In this document: positions 8,977 through 17,937 of the stretch, in pieces
How the letters are laid out: each line of letters starts with the position of its first letter
Position numbering within the stretch: the stretch's first letter is position 1
Assembly (NCBI RefSeq): GCF_030317115.1
Contig: NZ_JASZYF010000004.1
Location: 248,001 to 312,000, forward strand
Reading direction: 5' to 3'
DNA from: Variovorax gracilis
GTDB lineage: Bacteria; Pseudomonadota; Gammaproteobacteria; Burkholderiales; Burkholderiaceae_C
Length of the DNA stretch: 64,000 bases
The notes under the pieces: model-generated
The model's input: only the letters and a program-made list of their open reading frames with translations
Told to the model about the DNA's origin: nothing
Database searches by the model: none
Position numbers and translations under genes: made by a program

Positions 8977-11253
8977 ATGCAACATCACGATCCAGTAGGC
9001 ACCCCGGGGGGCGAAGCGGAGGAGGCTTCAGACATTCTGAAAAGCCGGCTCACTGATGCGGAAAACGTTCTGGCGAGCCTGCCGGTTGACCTTGACGGGG
9101 ATCTTCGGTTTGCGTCCGGGCTGCTGGCGCTGACGGATCGCCGTTTGCTGGCCCGCGCGCCTGACGGCAGCTGGGCGGAATGGCTGCTTCCCGCCCCGGG
9201 CCTCGAGCTGCAGATGGCCGACCATGCCGGCGTCGGCACGCTCGACCTGCGGGACGCCGAGGGCCGGTTGGCCCGCTGGCGGTACACCCTGGCGAACCAG
9301 CCGGTGGCGCTTCGCCTGCAGAAGCTGTTCGATCAGCAGGCTGCCGGAGTCGCGCAGGCGACAGGCGAGGGCGCCGACATCGACGACGCGGCGCTCGTCG
9401 AGCCCGAACTCCAGACCCCGCCGTCCACCTGGGTGCTGCTTCGGCTGGGCCGCTTTGCCAAGCCCTACCGCAAGCAGCTCATCACAGGCTTCCTGCTGAC
9501 GCTGGCCTCGACCGCCGCCACGCTGGTGCCGCCCTACCTGACCATCCCGCTGATGGACGACATCCTGATCCCGTTCCAGAACGGCCAGAAGATTGCGGTC
9601 GCCAAGGTGGTGATGTTCCTCAGCGCATTGCTGGGGGCCGCGCTGGTCGGCTGGGCGCTCGGCTGGGCGCGTACTTACATGCTGGCGCTGGTGTCCGAAC
9701 GCATCGGCGCCGACCTGCGCACCACCACTTACGAACACTTGCTCACGTTGCCGCTGGATTACTTCGGCGGCAAGCGCACGGGCGACCTGATGGCGCGCAT
9801 CGGGTCCGAAACCGACCGCATCAACGTTTTCCTGTCGTTGCACGCACTCGACTTCCTGACCGACGTGCTGATGATCACGATGACGGCGGTGATCCTGTTC
9901 TCGATCAACCCGCTGCTGGCGGTTGTCACGCTGGTCCCGCTGCCCTTCATCGCCTGGATGATCCACGTCGTGCGCGACCGCCTGCGCACCGGCTTCGAGA
10001 AGATCGACCGCGTGTGGAGCGAGGTCACCAACGTGCTGGCCGACACCATCCCTGGCATCCGGGTGGTCAAGGCCTTCGCGCAGGAAAAGCGGGAGGCCGA
10101 TCGATTCCACGCCGCGAACCTCTACAACCTGCAGGTCAACGACAAGCTCAACAAGACCTGGTCGCTGTTCACGCCCAGCGTATCGCTGCTGACGGAGATC
10201 GGCCTGCTCGTGGTCTGGGGCTTCGGTATCTGGCAGGTGGCGCGCGGCAGCATCACGGTCGGTGTGCTCACCGCCTTCATCGCCTACATCGGGCGCTTCT
10301 ACACGCGGCTCGATTCGATGAGCCGCATCGTCTCGGTCACGCAGAAGGCGGCGGCCGGCGCCAAGCGCATCTTCGACATCCTCGACCACGTGAGCAACGT
10401 GCCGGAGCCGGTCAACCCGGTGAGGGTCGAGCGCGTCCAGGGGCGCATCGAGATGGCCGACGTGGGTTTCCGCTACGGCAGCCGCGCGGTGATCCGCGAC
10501 CTCGACCTGGTGATCGAGCCGGGCGAGATGATCGGCCTCGTCGGCCACAGCGGCTCGGGCAAGAGCACGCTGGTCAACCTGATCTGCCGCTTCTACGACG
10601 TGACCGACGGCGCCATCAAGGTCGACGGCACCGACATCCGCCGCTTCGCGGTGGCGGACTACCGGCGCCACGTGGGGCTGGTGCTGCAGGAGCCTTTCCT
10701 GTTCTTCGGCACCATCGCGCAGAACATCGCCTACGGCAAGCCCGACGCCACGCGCGAGGAGATCGTCGCCGCAGCCCGCGCCGCGCATGCGCACGATTTC
10801 ATCCTGCGGTTGGCGCATGGCTACGACTCGCTGGTCGGCGAGCGCGGGCAGGGGCTCTCGGGCGGCGAGCGACAGCGCATCAGCATTGCGCGCGCGCTGC
10901 TGATCGACCCGCGCATCCTGATCCTCGACGAAGCCACCTCGGCGGTCGACACCGAGACCGAGAAGGAAATCCAGAAGGCGCTCGACAACCTCGTGCAGGG
11001 CCGCACGACGATCGCCATCGCGCACCGGCTCTCGACGCTGCGCAAGGCCGATCGCTTGGTGGTGATGGACCGCGGCGAGATCGTCGAGGTGGGGCCGCAC
11101 GACGAACTCATGGCGAAGCAGGGCGCCTACTGGCGGCTCTACCAGGCGCAACTGCGGCAAGCCGACGACGAGAGCGCCGGCGCCGCGGCCGAACGCGCAG
11201 CGGTGGCGATGGCGCTCGGCAGCCACGCGGCCCATCCGGCGGGGGACGCATGA
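8977..11253 (+). CDS. Cyanophycin-locus ABC exporter-like fused permease/ATPase
   Basis: A 758-residue ABC half-transporter. Residues 1-150 form a soluble N-terminal domain, 165-430 the type I exporter membrane domain (six helices), and 500-730 the ATPase. The ATPase has Walker A GHSGSGKST (523-531), signature LSGGERQR (about 627) and Walker B ILILDEATS (about 647). It is the type named cyanophycin metabolism-associated ABC transporter from its constant linkage to cphA; its substrate is unknown. The chosen ATG agrees with the divergent gap; an in-frame ATG at 8938 is an alternative, and neither has a good ribosome-binding site. Its stop overlaps the DUF1854 start as ATGA. Confidence 0.85.
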   Translation: MQHHDPVGTPGGEAEEASDILKSRLTDAENVLASLPVDLDGDLRFASGLLALTDRRLLARAPDGSWAEWLLPAPGLELQMADHAGVGTLDLRDAEGRLARWRYTLANQPVALRLQKLFDQQAAGVAQATGEGADIDDAALVEPELQTPPSTWVLLRLGRFAKPYRKQLITGFLLTLASTAATLVPPYLTIPLMDDILIPFQNGQKIAVAKVVMFLSALLGAALVGWALGWARTYMLALVSERIGADLRTTTYEHLLTLPLDYFGGKRTGDLMARIGSETDRINVFLSLHALDFLTDVLMITMTAVILFSINPLLAVVTLVPLPFIAWMIHVVRDRLRTGFEKIDRVWSEVTNVLADTIPGIRVVKAFAQEKREADRFHAANLYNLQVNDKLNKTWSLFTPSVSLLTEIGLLVVWGFGIWQVARGSITVGVLTAFIAYIGRFYTRLDSMSRIVSVTQKAAAGAKRIFDILDHVSNVPEPVNPVRVERVQGRIEMADVGFRYGSRAVIRDLDLVIEPGEMIGLVGHSGSGKSTLVNLICRFYDVTDGAIKVDGTDIRRFAVADYRRHVGLVLQEPFLFFGTIAQNIAYGKPDATREEIVAAARAAHAHDFILRLAHGYDSLVGERGQGLSGGERQRISIARALLIDPRILILDEATSAVDTETEKEIQKALDNLVQGRTTIAIAHRLSTLRKADRLVVMDRGEIVEVGPHDELMAKQGAYWRLYQAQLRQADDESAGAAAERAAVAMALGSHAAHPAGDA

Positions 11254-11717
11254 TGGAGCGATTTCAACTGGAACGCGATGCGTTCGGCCACCTGGTGCTG
11301 ACCGATTCGGAAGGCATGCGCCATATCGGCGTCGTGCCGGTGCGTGCATTTCCGCTCACCGCGCCGGACGACGGCATTTCGCTGGTCGGCAGCGACGGCC
11401 GCGAGCTGGTGTGGGTCGACCGGATGGACGCCCTGCCCGCATCGGTGCGCGAGTTGCTCGACGAGGATCTGGCGGCGCGCGACTTTGCGCCGACGCTGCT
11501 GAAGCTGCACAAGGTGTCGAGCTTCGGCGTGCCCAGCACCTGGCAGGTGAGCACGGACCGCGGCGACAGCAGTTTCGTGCTCAAGGCCGAGGAGGACATC
11601 CGGCGGCTGGAAGGCGGTGCGCTGCTGATCGCCAGCGCGCACGGCGTGCAGTTCCGCATTCCCGACGTGAAGGCGCTGGATCGCGCTTCGCGCAAGCTGC
11701 TAGAGCGCTTCCTGTGA
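11250..11717 (+). CDS. DUF1854 protein of the cyanophycin locus
   Basis: A 155-residue soluble protein beginning MMERFQLERDAFGHLVLT, with no signal peptide or membrane segment. The pattern GVVPVRAFPLTAPDDGISLV plus GRELVWVD fits DUF1854, a family found almost only beside the cphA-linked ABC transporter. Its ATG overlaps the ABC stop by four bases, so the two are translationally coupled. The C-terminal phrase IPDVKALDRASRKLLERFL is typical. A role as a soluble partner of the ABC protein is inferred only from linkage. Confidence 0.85.
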   Translation: MMERFQLERDAFGHLVLTDSEGMRHIGVVPVRAFPLTAPDDGISLVGSDGRELVWVDRMDALPASVRELLDEDLAARDFAPTLLKLHKVSSFGVPSTWQVSTDRGDSSFVLKAEEDIRRLEGGALLIASAHGVQFRIPDVKALDRASRKLLERFL

Positions 11718-11738
11718 AGTAGCTGCCCGTGCAGATCA

Positions 11739-12452
11739 ATGGCGCTCAACATGCACACCACCGCACTCGTCCTCTTCTCCGGCGGCCAGGATTCCACCAC
11801 CTGTCTCGCCGATGCGCTCGAAAAGTACGAGCGCGTGGAAACCATCGGCTTCGACTACGGCCAGCGCCATCGCGTCGAACTCGACGCGCGGACCACCGTC
11901 CTGGCGCACTTGCGCGAGCGCTTCCCGCAATGGGCGCCGCGCCTGGGTGAAGACCACATGCTGTCGGTCGATGTACTGGGCCAGGTCAGCGCCTCGTCGC
12001 TCACGCAGGACATCGCCTTCGAGATGCAGGCGAACGGACTGCCGAACACCTTCGTGCCCGGGCGCAACCTGATGTTCCTGACACTGGCCGGTGCGCTGGC
12101 CTACCGGCGCGGGCTGGAGGTGATCGTCACCGGCGTGTGCGAGACGGATTTCTCCGGCTACCCCGATTGCCGCGACGACACCATGAAGGCGATGCAACTC
12201 GCCCTCTCGCTTGGCATGGATCGGCGCTTCGTGATCGAGACGCCGCTGATGTGGATCGACAAGTCCGAGACCTGGGCCATGGCGCACCGGCTGGGCGGCG
12301 GTCCGCTGATCGACCTGATCGTCGAGGACACCCACACCTGCTACCTCGGCGACCGCGACCAGCGCCACGCCTGGGGCTACGGCTGCGGCAACTGTCCCGC
12401 GTGCGAACTGCGCGCGCGGGGCTGGGAGCGCTACGTGGCCTCGACCCTGTAG
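11739..12452 (+). CDS. queC: 7-cyano-7-deazaguanine synthase QueC
   Basis: A 237-residue ATP-dependent enzyme that converts 7-carboxy-7-deazaguanine to preQ0 in the queuosine tRNA-modification pathway. The PP-loop motif SGGQDS is at residues 14-19. The zinc site is formed by the Cys of THTCYLG and the C-terminal cluster GCGNCPAC. A second ATG four codons in (11751) is also possible and would start [12 protein letters not shown]. The gene follows DUF1854 by 21 bases and may be read with it, though the functions are unrelated. Its 3' end overlaps the convergent ABC gene by 22 bases. Confidence 0.95.
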   Translation: MALNMHTTALVLFSGGQDSTTCLADALEKYERVETIGFDYGQRHRVELDARTTVLAHLRERFPQWAPRLGEDHMLSVDVLGQVSASSLTQDIAFEMQANGLPNTFVPGRNLMFLTLAGALAYRRGLEVIVTGVCETDFSGYPDCRDDTMKAMQLALSLGMDRRFVIETPLMWIDKSETWAMAHRLGGGPLIDLIVEDTHTCYLGDRDQRHAWGYGCGNCPACELRARGWERYVASTL

Positions 12453-14203
12453 CGCGCCGACGCGCCGTCGGATTCGGGTACCAGCGTCCAGCGTCTGTCG
12501 TGGAAGGCGCCGACCGAGGCGCGGTGCGCGATCGAAACCATCGCGCCGCCCGCGGCGCGGACGCCGGCAGCCAGGCGCTTGTACAAGGTCTCCTCCGCTT
12601 CGGCGTCGAGCGCGCTGGTGGCCTCGTCGGCGAAGAGCCACGCCGGTTTGCGCAGCAGCACGCGCGCGATTGCCAGGCGCTGCTGCTCGCCGCCCGAGAG
12701 CTTCTGGCTCCACGCATCGCTGTCGTCGAGACGGCTTGCGAGGTCGGGCAACAAGGCATCGTCGAGGGCCTGCACGAGCTGCGCGTCGGTGTACTTGCTG
12801 GCTGGATCGGGGTAGGCCAGCGCGTCCCGCAGGCGGCCGTTGGGCACGTACGGCCGTTGCGGAATGAACATCGCGTTGTCGGGCACCGAGACCTTACCGT
12901 TCGCGAACGGCCAGATGCCGGCGAAGGAACGGAACAGTGTCGACTTGCCGCTGCCCGAGGGACCCTGGAGCAGCACGGAGTCGCCCGGCTTCACCGACAG
13001 GGCGGCGCCCTCGATCAGCGACGCACCCGTGGGCAAGGCCACGCTGACACCGGCGGCGCTCAGGCCCTCGCCGGCTTTCGACGGCGTGCGTTCCAGCGCA
13101 CTGACGGTGCCGTCATGGAGCCGCATCGCCGCCTCGAACGAGGTCAACCGGTCCGCGGTGGCGCGCCAGACCGCGACGCGGTCGTAGTTGTCGACGAACC
13201 AGCTCAGCGAGTCCTGCACACGGCCGAACGCCGAGTTGACCTGCATGAGTTGGCCCAGCTGGATCGCGCCGCTGAAGAAGCGCGGCGCCTGCACGATGAA
13301 AGCGAAGATCACCGAGGCTTGCCCGAACGAAGCGGTGAAGGCCACCAGGTTCTTCTGCTTCTTGATGAGTTGCAGGTAGTTCTTCAGGACGGAGCCGAAG
13401 CGCAGCTTGAGCTGCCCATGCTCGACCTGCTCGCCGCGGTCCAATGCGATGGCCTCGCTGTATTCCCGCACCCGCACCAGATGGTGGCGGAAGTCGGCTT
13501 CATAGCGTTGCTGCTGGAAGTTCAGCCCGATCAGCGGCCGGCCGATGTAGTGCGTGATGACCGTGCCGGCCGCGCAGTAGGCCAGCGCGATCCAGACCAT
13601 GGACCCGGGAACCGAATAGGTGCTGCCGAAGAGCGACAGGCTCACGACGCCGCTCAGCCCCCACAGGATGCCGATGAAGCTCACCAGCGTGACCACCGCG
13701 TTGAGCAGGCCCATCGACAGCGTCATCGTGTAGTCGGTGAAGATCTGCATGTCCTCCTGGATGCGCTGGTCCGGGTTGTCCGGCGTCTGCCCGTCCTGCT
13801 GACCGTAGCGCGCGAGTTCGAGATGGTAGAAGGTGTGGTTGGCCATCCAGCGCGCGAGGTAGCTGCGCGTCATCCACGCCCGCCAGCGCAACTGCAGCAA
13901 CTGCGTCAGGTAGAACTTGAAGATCGCGATCAGGATGTAGGCGGCCGCGATCCAGCAGAAGAACACGATCTCCTTCCAGAACACCGCCTCGTCCTTGTTC
14001 TGCAAGGCGTCGTAGAAGCGCGCGTACCACTGGTTGTTGAGCACCAGCATGTAGACCACGCCCAGGTTGAGGGCGACGATGGCCGCGAGCAGGCCGCGCG
14101 CCACCCACTTTTCCTCCGATCGGAAGTAGGGCGCCGCAAGTGCGCCGATGCGGCGCAGGGTGGCGAGGATGTTCTTGGGGGGAGAGCCGGTAGGAGCAGT
14201 CAT
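12431..14203 (-). CDS. SbmA/BacA- or YddA-type ABC transporter, fused permease and ATPase
   Basis: A 590-residue protein. An SbmA_BacA-like membrane domain (about 25-330, with [20 protein letters not shown] typical of the family) is joined to an ATPase with Walker [10 protein letters not shown] near residue 413, signature LSGGEQQR near 501 and the Walker B region [11 protein letters not shown] near 523. YddA-like proteins and the Mycobacterium Rv1819c-type transporters share this layout. SbmA and BacA take up peptides and antibiotics; those lack the ATPase, so the substrate here is uncertain. It is a single unit, convergent with queC, in the inner membrane. Confidence 0.87.
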   Translation of the reverse strand: MTAPTGSPPKNILATLRRIGALAAPYFRSEEKWVARGLLAAIVALNLGVVYMLVLNNQWYARFYDALQNKDEAVFWKEIVFFCWIAAAYILIAIFKFYLTQLLQLRWRAWMTRSYLARWMANHTFYHLELARYGQQDGQTPDNPDQRIQEDMQIFTDYTMTLSMGLLNAVVTLVSFIGILWGLSGVVSLSLFGSTYSVPGSMVWIALAYCAAGTVITHYIGRPLIGLNFQQQRYEADFRHHLVRVREYSEAIALDRGEQVEHGQLKLRFGSVLKNYLQLIKKQKNLVAFTASFGQASVIFAFIVQAPRFFSGAIQLGQLMQVNSAFGRVQDSLSWFVDNYDRVAVWRATADRLTSFEAAMRLHDGTVSALERTPSKAGEGLSAAGVSVALPTGASLIEGAALSVKPGDSVLLQGPSGSGKSTLFRSFAGIWPFANGKVSVPDNAMFIPQRPYVPNGRLRDALAYPDPASKYTDAQLVQALDDALLPDLASRLDDSDAWSQKLSGGEQQRLAIARVLLRKPAWLFADEATSALDAEAEETLYKRLAAGVRAAGGAMVSIAHRASVGAFHDRRWTLVPESDGASARYRVEAT

Positions 14204-14307
14204 GGCGTGCGCTGGGATTCACGCCGGAGCGGCGCGTTCCTTTCATCGTAGCGCCCCGGACGCGCCCCAACCTTAAGCGGCGCTGAAACAGGTTGGCCCG
14301 CTGGGGC

Positions 14308-15204
14308 TCAGCGCAGATTGCTGATGCCGCTCGACACGTGGCCCGAGGGCACATGGCGCGCGGCCGAATCGACGTGGCCGGTCTGGTCGTCGAAGAAGAA
14401 GTCGGGCTCGAATTCGCGCAGGAATTCGCCCTTGGGCAGGCCGCCGAGGAACATGGCCTCGTCGACCTTGATGTTCCAGTCCATCAGCGTGCGGATGGCG
14501 CGCTCGTGCGCCGGGGCGCTGCGTGCGGTGACCAGCGCCGTGCGGATGCGCATGGCCGGGCTGCTGGCCTGCTGCAGCCGGTGCAGCGCCGCGAGCAGCG
14601 GCTTGAACGGCCCTTCGGGCAGCGGCATCTGGGCCTTGCTCGTTTCGTGCAACTGGAAGGCGTCGAGGCCTTCGGCCTGGAACACGCGCTCGGCTTCATC
14701 GCTGAAGAGCACCGCATCGCCGTCGAAGGCGATGCGCACTTCATCCGGGTAGGCATCGCTGGCTTGCACCGATTCGACGAGCACCCGCGCGGCGGGGAAT
14801 CCGGCGACGAGGGCTTCGCGCACGTCTTCTGCATTGACCGAGAGAAAGAGGTGCGCGCGCAGCGGCCGGAGATAGCCGAACGGCGGCCGGCCCTGCGTGA
14901 AAACGCCGCGCTGCAGCGAGATGCCGTTGGCCGCGCCCGAACGGAAGATCCTCATTCCCGACACCGGGTCGTTGCGCGACAGGATCACGACCTCGACGCG
15001 CTGCTTGCCATCGTCGTTGAAACGCAGCAGCTTGCGCACCAGCGAGTAGGCGATGCCCGGCCGGGCCGGCACGTCGAGGCGTTCGAGCTGCAGCTTCATG
15101 TAGCCCGCGTCGTCGCCCGATTCGAAGATGCGGTTTTCTTCTTCCAGGTTGAAGAGCGCACGCGAGGAGATCGCCACCACCAGCTTGTCGTCGAGGCTGA
15201 TCAT
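14308..15204 (-). CDS. Cytosolic 5'-nucleotidase (PF06189 family)
   Basis: A 298-residue protein beginning MISLDDKLVVAISSRALFNLEEE, which matches the bacterial 5'-nucleotidase family related to eukaryotic cytosolic NT5C1. Internal blocks such as FLGGLPKGEFL and FFFDDQTGHV near the C-terminus are typical of this family and hold the acidic HAD-like residues. It would release phosphate from nucleoside monophosphates in the cytoplasm. The translation start region is embedded in a dispersed intergenic repeat that begins two bases upstream of the ATG. Confidence 0.85.
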   Translation of the reverse strand: MISLDDKLVVAISSRALFNLEEENRIFESGDDAGYMKLQLERLDVPARPGIAYSLVRKLLRFNDDGKQRVEVVILSRNDPVSGMRIFRSGAANGISLQRGVFTQGRPPFGYLRPLRAHLFLSVNAEDVREALVAGFPAARVLVESVQASDAYPDEVRIAFDGDAVLFSDEAERVFQAEGLDAFQLHETSKAQMPLPEGPFKPLLAALHRLQQASSPAMRIRTALVTARSAPAHERAIRTLMDWNIKVDEAMFLGGLPKGEFLREFEPDFFFDDQTGHVDSAARHVPSGHVSSGISNLR

Positions 15205-15205
15205 G

Positions 15206-15262
15206 CTCGCCCCCGGCAGGGGGTGGGCGAAGCGACACGAAGTGCGCGAAGCCTGGGGGTGA
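15206..15262 (-). repeat. Dispersed intergenic repeat, copy A
   Basis: On the minus strand this gap contains the core CGCACTTCGTGTCG followed by a C-run/G-run hairpin (CCCCCTGCCGGGGG). A related arrangement, CGCACTTCGCGTCG followed by CCCCCGAGGGGG, occurs at 35186-35220. The copy fills almost all of the space between the 5'-nucleotidase start and the gspF stop. I associate this type of element with Variovorax and relatives, from memory rather than from a search. Confidence 0.6.
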
Positions 15263-15265
15263 GTG

Positions 15266-16498
15266 TCATTTCACGAATTGATTCAGTTGGATGATCGGCA
15301 TGAGCACGGCCAGAACGATCAGCATCACGACACCGCCCATCGCCACGATCAGCAGGGGTTCCAGGATGGTGGCGAGATGCATGGCGCGACGCTGCACCTC
15401 GGCGCCGAGCTGGTTTGCCGCCCGTTGCAGCATCAGCGGCAAGGTGCCGGTCTGCTCGCCGAGGCGCGCGAACATCGAGACGATGCCGGGAAAGCGCTTC
15501 TTCTGCGCCAATGCCGAAGCCAGCGGCGCGCCTTCGCGCACCAGCACCAGAGCATCGAGCGCATCGGCGCGCATGGCCCGGTTGCCGAGTGTTTCGGATG
15601 CCGCCTGCAGTGCACGCAGGATCGGCACCCCGGCCGTCGCCAGCATCGCCAGCGTGCTCGCGAAGCGTGCGGCGTTGTAGCCGCGCGAGAGCTTGCCGAC
15701 GAGCGGAAGATTGAGCCACGCCGCATCGAATTTCTCGCGGAATGCCTCGCGGGCCAGCGCCATTCGCGCACCGATGGTCCCGAGGACGATGACACCCAGC
15801 ATCAACCACCCGTAGTTGCGCACGAAATCGCTGAGGGCCAGCATGGCCACCGTGAGGATCGGCAGCGCACGCTTGGTGCCCGCGAACACGTTGGCGACCT
15901 GCGGCACCACGTAGCTCACGAGGAAGATCACGATGACGATCGCGACCAGCGTCACGATCGCCGGGTACAGGGCCGCACCGACGAGCTTCTGCTGCAGCGC
16001 CTGCCGCTGTTCGAGGTCATCGGCGAGACGCTCCAGCACGAGGCCGAGGTTGCCGCTTTGCTCGCCGGCGCCGATCACGGCGGTGTAGATGGGCGAGAAC
16101 TCGCGGGGATGCTGGGCGAGCGCGCGACCGAATGGCGAGCCCGCGTTGACCTCGGCGCGCAGCGATGCGACCAGGTTGCGTTGCGCCTCGCTCTCGGCTT
16201 CGTCGGTCAGCGCGGTGAGTGCGCGTTCGAGCGGGAGGCCCGAAGACACGAGGCCCGCGATCTGGCGCGTCCAGACGGCCAGCGTCGTGGAACTGAAGAT
16301 GCGGCCGCCACCGAACATCCGGCGCCAGCCACCCGTTGCGGGCACACCGCTTTCGACGCTGCCGACCGGCGTGACCTCGAGGGGGATCAGCGCCTGCGCG
16401 CGCAGCATGCCGCGCGCACTGCGGGCGGTATCGGCTTCGACCACGCCCTTGCGCGGCTGGCCTTGCTGGTCGATGGCGTCAAACGAATAGGCGGGCAT
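15266..16498 (-). CDS. gspF: Type II secretion inner-membrane platform protein GspF
   Basis: A 410-residue polytopic protein, normal length for GspF. It starts MPAYSFDAIDQQGQPRKGVVEA and contains two T2SSF domains (about 70-195 and 275-400) with the repeated pattern FARLGEQTGTLP / GAGEQSGNLG, plus three membrane segments including the C-terminal one (MGGVVMLIVLAVLMPII). It forms the inner-membrane platform with GspC, L and M and contacts the ATPase GspE. It is the last gene of the gspGHIJKLMNDEF operon, 11 bases after gspE. Confidence 0.95.
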   Translation of the reverse strand: MPAYSFDAIDQQGQPRKGVVEADTARSARGMLRAQALIPLEVTPVGSVESGVPATGGWRRMFGGGRIFSSTTLAVWTRQIAGLVSSGLPLERALTALTDEAESEAQRNLVASLRAEVNAGSPFGRALAQHPREFSPIYTAVIGAGEQSGNLGLVLERLADDLEQRQALQQKLVGAALYPAIVTLVAIVIVIFLVSYVVPQVANVFAGTKRALPILTVAMLALSDFVRNYGWLMLGVIVLGTIGARMALAREAFREKFDAAWLNLPLVGKLSRGYNAARFASTLAMLATAGVPILRALQAASETLGNRAMRADALDALVLVREGAPLASALAQKKRFPGIVSMFARLGEQTGTLPLMLQRAANQLGAEVQRRAMHLATILEPLLIVAMGGVVMLIVLAVLMPIIQLNQFVK

Positions 16499-16509
16499 CT
16501 AAGGGCTGC

Positions 16510-17928
16510 TTAGTCTCTGGTAACTCGCAGGAGTTCGGCGCGGGAGGTGATGCCGGCCTTGAGGAGGCGTTCGCCGTCTTCGCGCATCGAGCGCAGGCCG
16601 CCGCGTTCGGCGGCGACGAAGAGCTGGCTTTCGGGGGCGCGATTGTGGATGAGGGATTGAACGGTGTCGTCGGCCACGAGCAGCTCGAAGATGCCGGTGC
16701 GGCCCTGATAGCCGGTCTGGCCGCAGGCGTCGCAGCCCACGGGTTGGCCTTCGGTGCCGGGCGCGGGGACGGAGCACACGGGGCACAGCTTGCGGACCAG
16801 GCGCTGCGCCAGCACGCCGAGCAGCGACGAGCTGAGCAGGAAGGGTTCGACGCCCATGTCGGTCAGGCGCGTGACGGCGCTGACGGAGTCGTTGGTGTGG
16901 AGCGTCGCGAGCACGAGGTGGCCGGTCAGCGATGCCTGGATGGCGATCTGCGCGGTTTCGAAGTCGCGGATCTCGCCGATCATGATCACGTCCGGGTCTT
17001 GCCGCAGGATGGCGCGCAGGGCCTTGGCAAAGGTCAGGTCGATCTTGGCATTGACCTGGGTCTGGCCGACGGCGGGCAGCTCGTACTCGATCGGGTCCTC
17101 GACCGTCATGATGTTGCTGCTGCTCGCGTCGAGCCTGCTGAGCGCAGCGTAGAGCGTGGTGGTCTTGCCGGAGCCGGTCGGGCCGGTCACCAGGATGATG
17201 CCGTGCGGCTGGCCGATCAGTTGCTCGAAGCGCGCGAGAGTGTCGCCCTGCATGCCGACCGATTCCAGCGTGAGCTTGCTTTCCGACTTGTCGAGCAGGC
17301 GCAGCACCGCGCGCTCGCCATGCGCCGAGGGCAGCGTCGACACGCGAACGTCGACCGCTCGGGTGCCGATGCGCAGGCTGATGCGACCGTCCTGCGGCAG
17401 GCGCTTCTCGGAGATGTCGAGGTCGGCCATGATCTTCAGGCGAGAGATCAGCGCCGCATGCAGCGCGCGATTGGGCTGCACCACTTCGCGCAGCGTGCCG
17501 TCGATGCGAAAGCGCACCGACGAGGTCCGCTCGTAGGGCTCGATGTGGATGTCGCTGGCGCCGTCGCGTGCCGCCTGAGTGAGCAGCGCGTTGAGCATGC
17601 GGATGATCGGCGCGTCGCCGGCCGATTCGAGCAAGTCCTCGACCGCGGGCAGCTCCTGCATCATGCGCGAGAGGTCGGCATCGCCCTGCACTTCGCTTAC
17701 CACCGCGGCGGCGTTCGATTCGCCCTGCGCATAGGCGGCGCTGATGCGCTGCGCCAGTTGCTCGGGCGCCAGTGGCTCGAAAGTCTTGACCGGGTACTTG
17801 CGCAGCACTTCGCCCAGCGCGCTGCGCGGAGGCACCTTCGGCATCCAGAGGGTGTAGCTGCCTTCGTCCGTTTCTTCCAGCAACAACTGCTGGCCGCGAG
17901 CGAAGGCGTAGGGGAGGGGATAGCGCAC
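16510..17928 (-). CDS. gspE: Type II secretion ATPase GspE
   Basis: A 472-residue cytoplasmic AAA-type ATPase that powers pseudopilus assembly. It shows Walker A GPTGSGKTT (249-257), the Asp box VEDPIEY, Walker B (PDVIMIGEIRD), the His box LATLHTND, and a zinc-binding four-Cys element (CPVC followed by CDACG, about residues 380-400) found in GspE. It lies between gspD (9 bases upstream) and gspF. It is shorter at the N-terminus than some GspE proteins, but the part that contacts GspL is still represented. Confidence 0.95.
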   Translation of the reverse strand: MRYPLPYAFARGQQLLLEETDEGSYTLWMPKVPPRSALGEVLRKYPVKTFEPLAPEQLAQRISAAYAQGESNAAAVVSEVQGDADLSRMMQELPAVEDLLESAGDAPIIRMLNALLTQAARDGASDIHIEPYERTSSVRFRIDGTLREVVQPNRALHAALISRLKIMADLDISEKRLPQDGRISLRIGTRAVDVRVSTLPSAHGERAVLRLLDKSESKLTLESVGMQGDTLARFEQLIGQPHGIILVTGPTGSGKTTTLYAALSRLDASSSNIMTVEDPIEYELPAVGQTQVNAKIDLTFAKALRAILRQDPDVIMIGEIRDFETAQIAIQASLTGHLVLATLHTNDSVSAVTRLTDMGVEPFLLSSSLLGVLAQRLVRKLCPVCSVPAPGTEGQPVGCDACGQTGYQGRTGIFELLVADDTVQSLIHNRAPESQLFVAAERGGLRSMREDGERLLKAGITSRAELLRVTRD

Positions 17929-17937
17929 GAGCGGACT

